A stretch of DNA of 64,000 nt, from the NCBI RefSeq assembly GCF_007828045.1, contig NZ_VITN01000004.1:186001-250000 (forward strand), read 5' to 3'. This document shows positions 25,091 to 34,372 of this stretch, one piece after another (positions within the stretch are counted from its first letter, which is position 1; every line of letters begins with the position of its first letter). Origin of the DNA: Nitrospirillum amazonense (GTDB lineage Bacteria; Pseudomonadota; Alphaproteobacteria; Azospirillales; Azospirillaceae). Made by a program: the position numbers and the translations under genes. The notes beneath the pieces are model-generated. The model was not told the origin of the DNA, did not search any database, and saw nothing but the letters and a program-made list of their open reading frames with translations.

Positions 25091-28000
25091 TCAGGACGTG
25101 CGGGCCGTCTGCCACGCGTTGGTCTGGTCCGAGGTGAACACGCCCAGCTGGTCGCCGCTGAAGGCGTTGGCCTGGTCCGAAGACATCGCCAGGATTTGGT
25201 CGGTGCTGAGGCCCGGGATTTGGTCGGTGGTGAACATCGGCACCTGGCTGACCGTGAACTCGCGGATGTCGTCCGTGGTCAGGGCGCTGATCTGCGCCGT
25301 GGTCAGGGCGTCGATCTGGGTGCTGTTCAGCAGGGCGACCTGGGTGCCGCTCAGCGCCGACAGGTTGGTGGTGCTGAGGGCCGCCAACTGCGCCGTGGTC
25401 AAGGCCGTTACCTGCGCCGGCGTCAGGGTCACGATGCGGTCGGTGGCCAGGGCGTCCAGCTGCGCCGTGCCCAGCGCCTTCACCTGGGCCAGCGACAGGC
25501 CGGAGACCTGGGTGGCGGTCAGCGCCGCAGCCTGTGTGGTGGTCAAAGCCCCGATCTGCGCCGTGCCCAAGGCGGCCACCTGCGCCGCCGTCAGGGTCGA
25601 CACGTCGTCTGTGGTCAGGCCGGATATTTGGCTGGTGGTCAACGCGCCCAGCTGGGTGGCTGACAGTTCGCGGATGTCGGCGGTGGACAGCGCGGTCAGC
25701 TGGCTGGTGGTCAGCGCCTGGATCTGCGCCGTGGTCAACACGGTGGCCTGCGGGCCGCTCAATGCCGAGAGATTGTCGGTATCCAACCCCGATATCTGCG
25801 CCGTGGTCAGCGCGGCGATGAGGGTGGGCGACAGGCCCCTGATCTGCGACGTGCTCAACGCGTTCAACTGGTTGGTGCTGAGCGTCTGGAACTGGGCGGC
25901 CGACAGGCTGCTCAGCTGGGTGTTGCTCAGCGCCGTCAGCACCGTGGTGCTGAGGCCGGAGAGCTGTGCTGTGGTCAGGGCGGCCAGCTGCGTGGCGGAC
26001 AGTGCGCGGGCGTCGCCGGTCGACAGGGCGTTCAACTGGTCGGTGCTGAGCGTCTTGACCTGGGTGGCCGACAGGCCGGCCACCTGGGCCGTCGTCAGGC
26101 CACCGACCTGGGCGGTGGTCAGGGCGCCGACCTGCGCCGTGGTCAGCGCCGCGGTCTGGGTGGTGGTCAGGGCCGCGACGTGGGCGGTATCCAGGGCGGA
26201 CAGCTGGCTGGTGGTCAACAGGGCGACCTGGGCCGCCGTGAACTCGGTGATGTCCGATGTGGTCAGGGCGTTCAGCTGACCGGTGCCCAGCGACTGCAGC
26301 TGGGCGCTGGTCAGGCTGTTGACCTGCGTGGCGCTCAAGGCCGACAGATTGTCGGTGCTGAAGCCGGCGATCTGGTCGGTGGACAGGGCGGCCAGCTGGG
26401 TGGCGGTCAGGGCGCGGGCGTCGGCGGTGGACAGCGCGTCCAGCTGGTCGGTGGACAGCACCTTGACCTGGGCGGCGGTCAGGCTGGACACCTGGGTGCT
26501 GCTCAAGGCCTGTAGGAAGTCGGTGCCCAGGCCGCTCACCTGATCGGTGCCCAGGCTGCCCAGCTGCGTCGCCGTCAGGGCCCGTATGTCCGCCGTGGGC
26601 AGGGCGTTCAGCTGGTCGGTGCCCAGCGCGTGCAGCTGCAGCGTGGTCAGGCTGGCCACCTGGCTGGTGGTCAGGGTGGACAGGAAGGAGATGCCGAGGC
26701 CGCTGATCTGGTCCGTGGTCAGGGCGGCGACCTGGGTGCCCGTCAGCGTCCGCACCGTGTCGGTGCTGAGCGCGTTGATCTGGTCAGTGGACAGCACCTT
26801 GACCTGGGCGGCCGACAGGCTGGTGACCTGCGCCGTCGTCAACACGCTCACTTGGCCGGTGGTCAGGGCGCCGACCTGGGCCGTGGTCAGGCTGGGCACC
26901 TGGCTGGTGGACAGGGCGGTCAACTGGTCGGTGCCCAGGACGGACAGCTGCGCCGTGGTCAGCTGGCCCACCTGGGCCGCCGTGAACTCACGCACGTCGG
27001 CGGTGGTCAGGCTGTTCAGCTGGCCGGTGGTCAGGGCCTGCACCTGGGCGCTGTTCAGGGTGCCAACCTGTGTGGCGCTCAGCGCCGACAGGGCGTCGCT
27101 GCCCAGACTGGCGACCTGGGCCGTGGTCAGGGCCTGGACCTGGGTGGCGGTCAGGGCGCGGGCGTCGGCGGTGGACAGGGTGTTCAGCTGGTCGGACGTC
27201 AGCACCTTGATCTGCGCGGCCGACAGGTTGCTGATCTGCGTGGTGCTGAGTGTCGCCAGGAAGTTGGTGCTGAGCTGGGACACCTGGGTGGTGGTCAGGG
27301 CCTGGATCTGCGTGGCGGTCAGGGCACGGGCGTCGGCCGAGGAGAGGGTGTTCAACTGGTCCGTGGTCAGCGAGGCCACCTGCGTCGCCGTCAGGCTGCT
27401 CACCTGGGCGGTGGTCAGGGCCGACAGGTTGGTGGTGCTGAGGCCCGCCAGCTGGGCCGTGGACAGGGCGGCCACCTGCGTGCCCGTCAGCGTCCGCACC
27501 GTGTCGGTGCTGAGCGCGTCCAGCTGGTCGGTGGTCAGGGCCTTGACCTGGGCGGCGGTCAGGCTGGAGACCTGGGCGGTCGTCAGGGTGGCCACCTGGT
27601 CGGTGGTCAGGGTATTCAGCTGGGCGGTGGTCAGGCCGCCGATCTGGGTGGCGGACAGGGCGGTCAGCTGGGCCGTGCCCAGGGCCGACAGCTGGGCCGT
27701 GGTCAGCTGCCCCACCTGGGTGGCACTGAACTCGCCAATGTCGGCGGTACCCAGGCTGTTCAGCTGGGTGCTCGTCAAGGCCTGGATCTGGGCGCTGCCC
27801 AGGCTGGGCACCTGGGCGCTGCTGAGGGCCGCCAGATTGACGGTGCCCAGGGCGGCGATCTGCGCCGTTGACAGGAAGCCAACCTGGGCCCCTGACAGCT
27901 CGCGGATATCCGCCGTGGACAGGCTGTTCAGCTGGTCGGTGGTCAGCGACCGGATCTGGGCGGAGGTCAGGCCGGCCACCTGGGTGGCATTCAGCGCCGA

Positions 28001-31000
28001 CAGGGCGTCGCTGCCCAGCGCCGCCACCTGGTTGGTGGTCAGGGCCGTGACCTGGGTGGCGGTCAGGGCGCGGGCGTCGGACGTGGGCAGGGTGCCCAGC
28101 TGATCGGTGGTCAGGGCCTTGATCTGCGGGACCGACAGGCTGGCCACCTGGGTGCTGCTCAGGGCCGTCAGGAAGCCGGTGCCCAGCGCCGCCACCTGGG
28201 CGGTGCTGAGGCTGGTCAGTTGCAGGGATGTCAGGGCCCGCGCTTCCGCCGTTGACAGGCTGTTGAGCTGGTCGGTGGTCAGGGCGCCCACCTGGGCCGC
28301 CGTCAGGCTGACCACCTGGGCCGTGGTCAGGGCCGTCAGCGTGCCGGTGGCCAGGCCCGCCACCTGCGTGGTGGTCAGGGCCGCGATCTGGGGGCCCGTC
28401 AGTTTCTGCAGGTTGGCGGTGGGCAGGGCCGACAGCTGGTCGGTCGTCAGCGCCTTGACCTGGTTGGCCGACAGGGTCACCAGCTGCGCCGTGGTCAGGG
28501 CCGTCACCTGGTCGGTGGTCAAGGCCCCCACCTGGGCCGTGGTGAGGCCGGCCAGCTGCAGGGAGGTCAGCGCCGTCAGCTGGTTGGTCCCCAGCGCGGA
28601 CAGCTGCGCGGTGGTGAGCGCCCCCACCTGGGTCGCGCTGAACTCCCGCACATCGGCGGTGGTCAGCGCGTTCAGCTGGGTGGTGGTCAGCGCCTGGACC
28701 TGAGCGCTGGTCAGGCTGGGCACCTGGGTGCTGCTGAGCGCCGACAGGTTGGCGGTGCCCAGGCCGGACACCTGGTCCGTCGTCAGGCTCGCCACCTGGG
28801 CGGCTGAGAATTCACGGATATCGGCGGAGGTCAGGCTGTTGAGCTGGTCGGAGGTCAGGGCCTTGACCTGGGCGCTGGTCAGACCCGTCACCTGGGTGGC
28901 GCTGAGCGCTGACAGGGCGTCGCTGCCCAGGGCGGACACTTGCGCGGTGGACACGGCCGCCAGCTGGGTGGCGGTCAGGGCACGGGCGTCGGCGGTGGAC
29001 AGCGTGCCCAGCTGGTCGGTGGTCAGCGCCCGTACCTGGGCGGTGGTGAGGGCGGCGACCTGGGCGGTGGTCAGGGCCGCCAGGGTGCCGGTCCGCAGGC
29101 CGGCGACCTGGGCGGTGGTCAAGGCCGCGATCTGGCCCGGCGCGAATTCCCTGAGGTCGGCGGCCCCCAGCGCGTTCAGCTGGTCGGTTGTCAGCGCCTG
29201 GACCTGCGCGTTGGTCAGCTTCTGCACCTGCGCGCTGTTGAGCGCGGACAGGGCGTCGGTGCCCAGCGTGGCGATCTGTGCCGTGGTCAGGCCCGGAATC
29301 TGGAGAGAGGTGAGGGCGCGCAAGTCCGCCGTGGACAGGGCGGAAAGCTGGTCCGACGTGAGGGCGCGCAGCTGGGCCGTGGTCAGGTTGGCGACTTGGG
29401 CGGTGCTGAGCGCCGCCAGCGCGTCGCTGCCCAGGCCCGCCACCTGGTCGGTGGTCAGCTGGCCCACCTGGGTGGCGGTGAATTCGCGGATGTCCGCGGA
29501 ATTCAACGCGTTCAGCTGATCGGTGGTCAGGGCGCGGATTTGCAGGCTGCCCAGGACGGCCACCTGCGCGCTGTTCAGCGCCGACAGGTTGTCGGTGGAC
29601 AAACCGGCGATCTGCGCCGTGGTCAGCGCCGCCACCTGCGCCGGCGTCAGCTTCTGCACCGACGCCGTGCCCAGGGCGCTGAACTGGTCGGAACCCAGGC
29701 CCTTCAGCTGCACGGCCGTCAGGCTGGCCAGCTGGGCGGTGTTCAGGGCGGCGACCTGGCCGGTGGTCAGCGCCGACACCTGGGTCGAGGTCAGGCCCGT
29801 CAGCTGCGCCGTGGTCAGCGCCGCCACATTATCGGTGTCCAGCGTGGCGATCTGCGCCGTGCTGAGCGCCGTCACCTGGGTGGCGGCGAATTCCCGCACG
29901 TCGGCGGTGGTCAGGCCGTTCAGCTGGTCCGTGGTCAGGGCGCGGACCTGGGCGGTTGACAGCTTCTGCACCTGGGCGCTGGTCAGGGCCGACAGGTTGT
30001 CGGTGCTGATGCCGGCGATCTGCGCCGTGGTCAGGGCGGCCAGCTGGATGCTGGTCAGTGTCCGCACCGCGGCCGTGCCCAGCGCGTCCAGCTGGTCGGT
30101 GGACAGGGCCTTGATCTGGTTGGCCGACAGGTTCGCCACCTGCGCCGTCGTCAGCCCCGCGACCTGGTCGGTGCCCAGGGCCGCCACCTGGGCGGTGCTC
30201 AACGCCGCCGTCTGGATGGTGGTCAGGGCGGCCAGGTTGCCGGTGCTCAGGGCCGAGATCTGCGCGGTGGTGAGGGCCGCCACCTGCAGGCTGGTGAATT
30301 CGCGGATATCGGCCGTGGTCAGGCTGTTCAGCTGATCGGTGGTCAGCGCCCGCACCTGGGCGGTGGAGAAGGCCGCCACCTGGATGGAACTGAGCGTCGA
30401 CAGCACGTTGCTGGTCAGGAAGGGGACCTGGCCGGTGCCCAGCGCCGACAGCTGCGTCACCGACAGAGCCTTGGCATCGGCCGTGGACAGGGCCGACAGC
30501 TGGTCCGAGGTCAGCGAGCGGATCTGCGCCGTGGTCAGGCCGGCCACCTGCGCGGTGGTGAGGGCGGCAACGGCGTCGCTCGTCAGGCCGGAGGTCTGGC
30601 CGGTGGTCAGGGACGCGATCTGGGTGGCGGTGAATTCCCGGATGTCGGCGGTGGTCAGCGACGCCAGCTGGTCGGTTGTCAGGGCCTTGACCTGGGCGGC
30701 GGTCAAGCTGGCCGTCTGCGTGCTGTTCAGGGCCGACAGGTTGTCAGAGCCCAGGCCCGCCAGCTGGGCCGTTGTCAGGCCGCTCAGCTGCGTGACGCTC
30801 AGGGCGCGGATGTCGGCGGTGGACAGGGCCGCCAACTGGTCGGTGGTCAGGGCGCCGATCTGCGCCTTGCTGAATTCCTGGATGTCGGCGGTGGTCAGGG
30901 CGGCCAGCTGGTCGGTGCTCAGCGCCTGTATCTGGTTGGATGTCAGGCCGGCGACCTGGGTGGATTTCAGGGCCTTGAAATCGTCCGTGCCCAACGCCGT

Positions 31001-31204
31001 GATGTCGGCTTCGCTGAACGCCTGCAGCTGAGTCGCGCTGAACACCATTTGGCTGACCTGGAAGGCCGCCGCCTGCTGCGTCGTCATCGCCTTGATTTGG
31101 GCGGTCGTCAGCGCCTGGACGTCCTGCGTCGTCAGCCGCTGGATATTCGTGGTCGTGATGGCGGCGAACTGCGCCGGCGTCAGAAGACCGATCTGCGAAA
31201 CCAT
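25091..31204 (-). CDS. Giant octapeptide-repeat protein, function unknown
   Basis: A 2037-residue protein built almost entirely from about 250 tandem octads of the form A-L-T-T-x-Q-V-x (for example ALTTAQVA, ALTTDQLN). Leu and Val/Ile/Leu recur at fixed places and Thr/Ser and Gln in between; there are no cysteines and few charges. Octads form a higher order of seven (56 residues): TTDQL, then TADIREF, then TATQV, TTAQI, a TDNL type, and two xxAQV units. Some units are expanded to ten octads. The N terminus (MVSQIGLLTPAQFAAITT) has no signal peptide. The last 60 residues degenerate to FTTDQIPGLSTDQILAM and similar. ATG 31204 has GGAGGT just upstream. I do not know the fold or role; a solenoid scaffold or surface/secreted structural protein is plausible. 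Confidence 0.85.
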   Translation of the reverse strand: MVSQIGLLTPAQFAAITTTNIQRLTTQDVQALTTAQIKAMTTQQAAAFQVSQMVFSATQLQAFSEADITALGTDDFKALKSTQVAGLTSNQIQALSTDQLAALTTADIQEFSKAQIGALTTDQLAALSTADIRALSVTQLSGLTTAQLAGLGSDNLSALNSTQTASLTAAQVKALTTDQLASLTTADIREFTATQIASLTTGQTSGLTSDAVAALTTAQVAGLTTAQIRSLTSDQLSALSTADAKALSVTQLSALGTGQVPFLTSNVLSTLSSIQVAAFSTAQVRALTTDQLNSLTTADIREFTSLQVAALTTAQISALSTGNLAALTTIQTAALSTAQVAALGTDQVAGLTTAQVANLSANQIKALSTDQLDALGTAAVRTLTSIQLAALTTAQIAGISTDNLSALTSAQVQKLSTAQVRALTTDQLNGLTTADVREFAATQVTALSTAQIATLDTDNVAALTTAQLTGLTSTQVSALTTGQVAALNTAQLASLTAVQLKGLGSDQFSALGTASVQKLTPAQVAALTTAQIAGLSTDNLSALNSAQVAVLGSLQIRALTTDQLNALNSADIREFTATQVGQLTTDQVAGLGSDALAALSTAQVANLTTAQLRALTSDQLSALSTADLRALTSLQIPGLTTAQIATLGTDALSALNSAQVQKLTNAQVQALTTDQLNALGAADLREFAPGQIAALTTAQVAGLRTGTLAALTTAQVAALTTAQVRALTTDQLGTLSTADARALTATQLAAVSTAQVSALGSDALSALSATQVTGLTSAQVKALTSDQLNSLTSADIREFSAAQVASLTTDQVSGLGTANLSALSSTQVPSLTSAQVQALTTTQLNALTTADVREFSATQVGALTTAQLSALGTNQLTALTSLQLAGLTTAQVGALTTDQVTALTTAQLVTLSANQVKALTTDQLSALPTANLQKLTGPQIAALTTTQVAGLATGTLTALTTAQVVSLTAAQVGALTTDQLNSLSTAEARALTSLQLTSLSTAQVAALGTGFLTALSSTQVASLSVPQIKALTTDQLGTLPTSDARALTATQVTALTTNQVAALGSDALSALNATQVAGLTSAQIRSLTTDQLNSLSTADIRELSGAQVGFLSTAQIAALGTVNLAALSSAQVPSLGSAQIQALTSTQLNSLGTADIGEFSATQVGQLTTAQLSALGTAQLTALSATQIGGLTTAQLNTLTTDQVATLTTAQVSSLTAAQVKALTTDQLDALSTDTVRTLTGTQVAALSTAQLAGLSTTNLSALTTAQVSSLTATQVASLTTDQLNTLSSADARALTATQIQALTTTQVSQLSTNFLATLSTTQISNLSAAQIKVLTSDQLNTLSTADARALTATQVQALTTAQVASLGSDALSALSATQVGTLNSAQVQALTTGQLNSLTTADVREFTAAQVGQLTTAQLSVLGTDQLTALSTSQVPSLTTAQVGALTTGQVSVLTTAQVTSLSAAQVKVLSTDQINALSTDTVRTLTGTQVAALTTDQISGLGISFLSTLTTSQVASLTTLQLHALGTDQLNALPTADIRALTATQLGSLGTDQVSGLGTDFLQALSSTQVSSLTAAQVKVLSTDQLDALSTADARALTATQLAALSTDQIAGFSTDNLSALSATQVNSLTSAQLQSLGTGQLNALTTSDITEFTAAQVALLTTSQLSALDTAHVAALTTTQTAALTTAQVGALTTAQVGGLTTAQVAGLSATQVKTLSTDQLNALSTGDARALSATQLAALTTAQLSGLSTTVLTALSNTQLSSLSAAQFQTLSTNQLNALSTSQIRGLSPTLIAALTTAQISGLDTDNLSALSGPQATVLTTAQIQALTTSQLTALSTADIRELSATQLGALTTSQISGLTTDDVSTLTAAQVAALGTAQIGALTTTQAAALTATQVSGLSLAQVKALGTAQLDALATDRIVTLTPAQVTALTTAQLAALSTTNLSALSGTQVALLNSTQIDALTTAQISALTTDDIREFTVSQVPMFTTDQIPGLSTDQILAMSSDQANAFSGDQLGVFTSDQTNAWQTARTS
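25091..31204 (-). repeat. 24-bp tandem repeat array (octapeptide-coding)
   Basis: The whole gene is a 24-bp-period array with about 255 degenerate units. A second period of 168 bp comes from the seven-octad super-repeat, with occasional 240-bp units. Third positions vary freely while the protein pattern is kept, so the array is old and under protein-level selection. The period is a multiple of three, so the opposite strand also shows long open frames, which are artefacts. Confidence 0.9.
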
Positions 31205-31533
31205 ACCCACCTCCGACCGCATCTCTTTGAGACGCTTCGTATTCGGCGAAACCCACACCCCTTCTGGGTGTCGCCACGGACCGGTGGCGATGACGTCCGC
31301 CTTTTCCCCCGCCCCCTACTGGATGCGTGGGAAAAGGTACTGAGACACGATCACCCCGGCGCCCCTTTGGGGTCGCCATGACCGGGCGACGCGATGCCAA
31401 TCACAGGATTGCATTCAAGGGATCAATGTATCCGTTTTTGTAGTGCTTCGCATCCACGAATGCACGGGGCGGCTTAGTGCCGCGCGAAAGGTGCAAAGGG
31501 ACGGATGGGTGACGGCCGGCGGCCTGCGCGGAC
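31205..31533. other. Upstream region of the giant gene, no gene seen
   Basis: This 330-bp stretch holds the 5' region of the giant gene on the minus strand. ACACCC/GGGTGT near 31255-31271 and CCTTTTCCC/GGGAAAAGG (31300-31308 with 31329-31337) can form hairpins in a leader. No convincing promoter or open frame was found. Confidence 0.4.
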
Positions 31534-31567
31534 CAAAAAAACGCCGGCTGTCTCAGGACAGCCGGCG
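31534..31567 (-). terminator. Intrinsic terminator of the Crp-type regulator gene
   Basis: On the minus strand a perfect 11-bp stem (CGCCGGCTGTC with GACAGCCGGCG, 4-nt loop) is followed by seven Ts. It separates the regulator from the giant gene. Confidence 0.88.
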
Positions 31568-31730
31568 AAGATGAAGGGAGCCTCATAAGGAGGTTGAAGG
31601 CTTGAGAGTGTCAAATCCGTCACGGTCAAGCCCCTCTTATATAACTCCGACGCCGATTGATGAAAAGTTAAAAAACCGTGGCAAGCGTGTCACACTTCAA
31701 AAAACTGACCTCATGGTTAACCCCAAAGGC

Positions 31731-32423
31731 TCAGTCGCCGCGCACTTCCTCCACCATCTCCTCCAATCGGGCGAAATCGCGGACCAAAAGGGAGTTGTCC
31801 TGGCGGATGACCAGCTTGTCGCGCGACAGGTCGCCCAGCACGCGGGCGACCGTTTCGCGGGTGGTGCTGACCCGGGCGGCGATGTCGCTGTGAATCGGGA
31901 TGGGGGAGATGGCGGCGGTGTTGTCGTCCTTCAGGGTGGGCTTGGCCAGGCGCAGCAGCTCCGCATGCACCCGGTTGTTGGCGCCCAGGGTCGACAAATC
32001 CATGATCCGTCCGGTGGCGGAACGAACGATGCTGGCCAGGCGGGTCATGACGCCCCAGGCGATGGTGGGGTTCTGGGTCACCACCTGCTGGAACAGGCGC
32101 GGCGACATGAAGGCGACCATGACCTCGCTCAGCGCCACGATGCTGGCCGACCGCGCCTCGCCGTCGATGGCTGACAGTTCGCCCAGATAGCCGCCGGCCT
32201 CGACATCGTCGAAGGTGACTTCGCGGCCGGAGAGGGAATAGTTCACCACCCGCACCCGGCCCTCGACGATGAAGCAGACGTCGCGGCTGTCCGACGCGCG
32301 GTCGATCACCTGTTCCTGCGGGTGGAAATGGCGCCAGCTGCATTGCTTGGCCAGGCTGGCGCGCTGGTCCGCCGTCAGGGGGGCCAGCAGTTCGATGCTG
32401 TCGAGGGACGCGGCTTCGATCAC
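31731..32423 (-). CDS. Crp/Fnr-family transcriptional regulator (cyclic-nucleotide-binding type)
   Basis: A 230-residue regulator. The N-terminal cNMP-binding barrel has VCFIVEGRVRVVNYSLSGREVTFDDVEAGGYLGELSAIDGEARSASIVAL; GELS and the RSAS-type phosphate cassette resemble cAMP-binding Crp. The dimer helix is followed by an HTH with HSDIAARVSTTRETVARVLGDLSRDKLV. It lacks the N-terminal cysteine cluster of FNR, so it is not an oxygen-sensing Fe-S protein. The start is GTG 32423 with GGAG upstream; no ATG is available nearby. The giant repeat gene lies downstream on the same strand, behind a terminator. Confidence 0.9.
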   Translation of the reverse strand: MIEAASLDSIELLAPLTADQRASLAKQCSWRHFHPQEQVIDRASDSRDVCFIVEGRVRVVNYSLSGREVTFDDVEAGGYLGELSAIDGEARSASIVALSEVMVAFMSPRLFQQVVTQNPTIAWGVMTRLASIVRSATGRIMDLSTLGANNRVHAELLRLAKPTLKDDNTAAISPIPIHSDIAARVSTTRETVARVLGDLSRDKLVIRQDNSLLVRDFARLEEMVEEVRGD

Positions 32424-32619
32424 GGGGTGGGCTCCGGATAGGGCGTTTGCGGCGTGGCTGCCGGTCCGGCATCCGCGCCCGGCCCCCGCACAGATCCGGG
32501 GGCCTTACACAAGGGCTGGCCGGACAATAACGATCCGCGCGCCCGCCGTAAACGGCCCCACGCCCTTTGGTGGTGACTGTTAACCAAAGAGGGGGAGGGG
32601 TCCGAGGCCGGGCCGGCGC

Positions 32620-33144
32620 TCAGGGTTGCGCCATCGCGCCGCGGCGGGGGGCCAGCGCCGCCTCCTCCACCCGGATGCGGTGGGCCAGCAGCAGGGCATT
32701 GGCAACGGAGAAGATCAGGGCCAGGTGCCAGGCGCCGAACGCCAGCGGCACGGTCGCGATCTCCGCCACCACCACGCAGTAATTGGGATGCCGCACCCAG
32801 CGGAAGGGGCCGCCCTGGATCAGTGGGGCTTGGGGCAGGGTGATGATGCGGGTCGTCCAATAAGGGCCCAGGGTGCGGATGACCCAATAGCGCGCCAGTT
32901 GCAGCGGGATCAGCAGGGCCACCAGGGGCCAGACGATGGGCGCGTCGGCCGGGACGAACAGGAACAGTGCGGCCAGCCAGGCGCTGTGCAGCACGATGAA
33001 CAGCGGGTAGTGCGCGCCCCCCACCTCCCGGCCGCCCTGGGCCAGCAGGCGGCGGGTGTTGCGGTTGGCCACCCGCAGTTCCGCCAGGCGCTGCACGGCC
33101 AGCAGCAGGACCACGATTTGCGGGGGGCCGAAAGGGATGGTCAT
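32620..33144 (-). CDS. Isoprenylcysteine carboxyl methyltransferase-family (ICMT-like) membrane methyltransferase
   Basis: A 174-residue protein with about four membrane helices. The C-terminal ICMT/PEMT signature reads GGPFRWVRHPNYCVVVAEIATVPL, with the downstream HRIRVEEAAL motif. Family members use S-adenosylmethionine to methylate lipid-like substrates at the membrane. The gene follows a type III polyketide synthase gene by 112 nt on the same strand. In Streptomyces the same pairing (srsA-srsB) makes methylated alkylresorcinols, so O-methylation of a phenolic lipid is the likely job (inference). Confidence 0.82.
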   Translation of the reverse strand: MTIPFGPPQIVVLLLAVQRLAELRVANRNTRRLLAQGGREVGGAHYPLFIVLHSAWLAALFLFVPADAPIVWPLVALLIPLQLARYWVIRTLGPYWTTRIITLPQAPLIQGGPFRWVRHPNYCVVVAEIATVPLAFGAWHLALIFSVANALLLAHRIRVEEAALAPRRGAMAQP

Positions 33145-33160
33145 TTTCGTGTTCCCTCAA

Positions 33161-33246
33161 TCGCCGGGCGCCGCCATCCGGCGGCTGGGCTATCCTCGCT
33201 GCGCCCTGCGGTGCTCGCTTGCGGGGCCGGCGGTCGCCGGCCTTGG
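33161..33246 (-). repeat. Dispersed intergenic repeat, copy A
   Basis: About 85 bp between the polyketide synthase and methyltransferase genes. Read on the minus strand it matches 45630-45713 along most of its length. The identical block is 26 bp (33193-33218 against 45649-45674), and the far end reads GGCGCCCGGCGATTGAGGG. GCCGCC/GGCGGC can form a small hairpin. It is a REP/ERIC-like family not recognised by name. Confidence 0.6.
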
Positions 33247-33256
33247 TTTTGCATTT

Positions 33257-34372
33257 TTAGAGTCGCATCAGGCCCAGGGCGGCGACGAAGCCGGGCCCCA
33301 GGGCGGACAGCAGGTGCAGGCCCCGCGCGCCTTGGCGCACACGGCGTTCCAGCACGAACAACACGGTCGCGGCCGACATGTTGCCATGCTGGCGCAGCAC
33401 GTCGCGGGCGTACGCCAGCCCGTCGGTGGCCGGGGCCAGGACCTCCTCCAGCGCGTCCAGCACCTTGGTGCCGCCGGGATGGCAGATGGTTCCGGCCAGG
33501 TCGGACAGGGTCATGCGCTGGCGATCCAGGAAGCCGGCCACCACCTCGGGCAGTTTCTCCCGCACCAGGGTGGGGATGCTCTGGGCGAAGATGACGCCCA
33601 TGCCGTCGTCCTCCACCTGCCAGCCCATGATGCCCAGGCTGTCGGGCCAGCGATGCTCGGCCGACGCCAGGAAGGCGGGGCGCCCTTCATGGTCCGCATC
33701 GCGGCCTGCCGGGTCCGCGCGCAGGATGGCCGCCGCACCGCCGTCGCCGAACAGGGCGGTCGCGATGACGTTGGCCTTGGACAGGTCGCCCCGGCGGAAG
33801 CTGAGGGCGCACAGCTCCACCACCAGCAGCAGGACATTGGCGCCGGGCCGGGCGGTGGCCCAGGTGGCGGCCCGCGCCAGGCCCAGCACGCCGCCGGCGC
33901 AACCCAGGCCGAACAGGGGCATGCGCTCCACATCCGGCCGCATGCCCAGGCGCTGCATGATCAGCGCGTCCAGGCTGGGCGTGGCGATGCCGGTGGAGGA
34001 GACGGCGACGATGGCGTCCACGTCGGTGGGCTTGAGGCCCGCCTGCTCCAGCGCCTGGGTGGCGGCGCGGGCCAGCACATCGACCGCATGCTCCAGGTAC
34101 AGGGCGTTGCGCTCCGCCCAGCCGTGCGGCTCCAGATACCAGTCCAGCGGCACGCAGGAGGCGCGGCCCTCGATGCCGGCATGGGTGAAGACGGGGGCCA
34201 GCCGGTCGAAATCGCGCAGGCGGTGGGCGAAGACCTGGCGGGCGCCGGCCAGCGCCTGTTCCTGCGTCAGGCGATAGGGGGGCAGGGCCGTGGCGATGGA
34301 CACCAGCCGGGCGGGGGCCGGTGGGGTGGCCGCGGGGGTGTTGGGTCCGGATGTGCCGCTGGCCATGGTCAT
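33257..34372 (-). CDS. Type III polyketide synthase (chalcone synthase-like)
   Basis: A 371-residue thiolase-fold enzyme with the complete Cys-His-Asn triad of type III polyketide synthases: nucleophile Cys158 in MPLFGLGCAGG, histidine in TICHPGGTKVLDALEE, and asparagine in QHGNMSAATVLFVLE. It condenses an acyl-CoA starter with malonyl-CoA units. Bacterial homologues next to an ICMT-type methyltransferase make alkylresorcinols or alkylpyrones. In Azotobacter and Rhodospirillum centenum-type bacteria such phenolic lipids coat cysts. ATG 34372 has AAGGA 5 nt upstream; the open frame reaches 34429. Confidence 0.93.
   Translation of the reverse strand: MTMASGTSGPNTPAATPPAPARLVSIATALPPYRLTQEQALAGARQVFAHRLRDFDRLAPVFTHAGIEGRASCVPLDWYLEPHGWAERNALYLEHAVDVLARAATQALEQAGLKPTDVDAIVAVSSTGIATPSLDALIMQRLGMRPDVERMPLFGLGCAGGVLGLARAATWATARPGANVLLLVVELCALSFRRGDLSKANVIATALFGDGGAAAILRADPAGRDADHEGRPAFLASAEHRWPDSLGIMGWQVEDDGMGVIFAQSIPTLVREKLPEVVAGFLDRQRMTLSDLAGTICHPGGTKVLDALEEVLAPATDGLAYARDVLRQHGNMSAATVLFVLERRVRQGARGLHLLSALGPGFVAALGLMRL

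Noticed and set aside
25098-31031. Long open frames on the plus strand opposite the giant gene (e.g. 25098-26279, 26547-28103, 28728-29519)
   Set aside because: They are the mirror of a 24-bp repeat whose period is a multiple of three; they are rich in Trp/Val/Arg, lack ribosome sites and follow the same repeat.
25091-31204. CRISPR-like array
   Set aside because: Units are contiguous 24-bp coding repeats with no unique spacers.
31602-32174. Plus-strand frame preceded by AAGGAGG
   Set aside because: It starts with TTG and soon runs antisense through the Crp-type regulator with non-protein-like composition; the SD-like motif is probably fortuitous.
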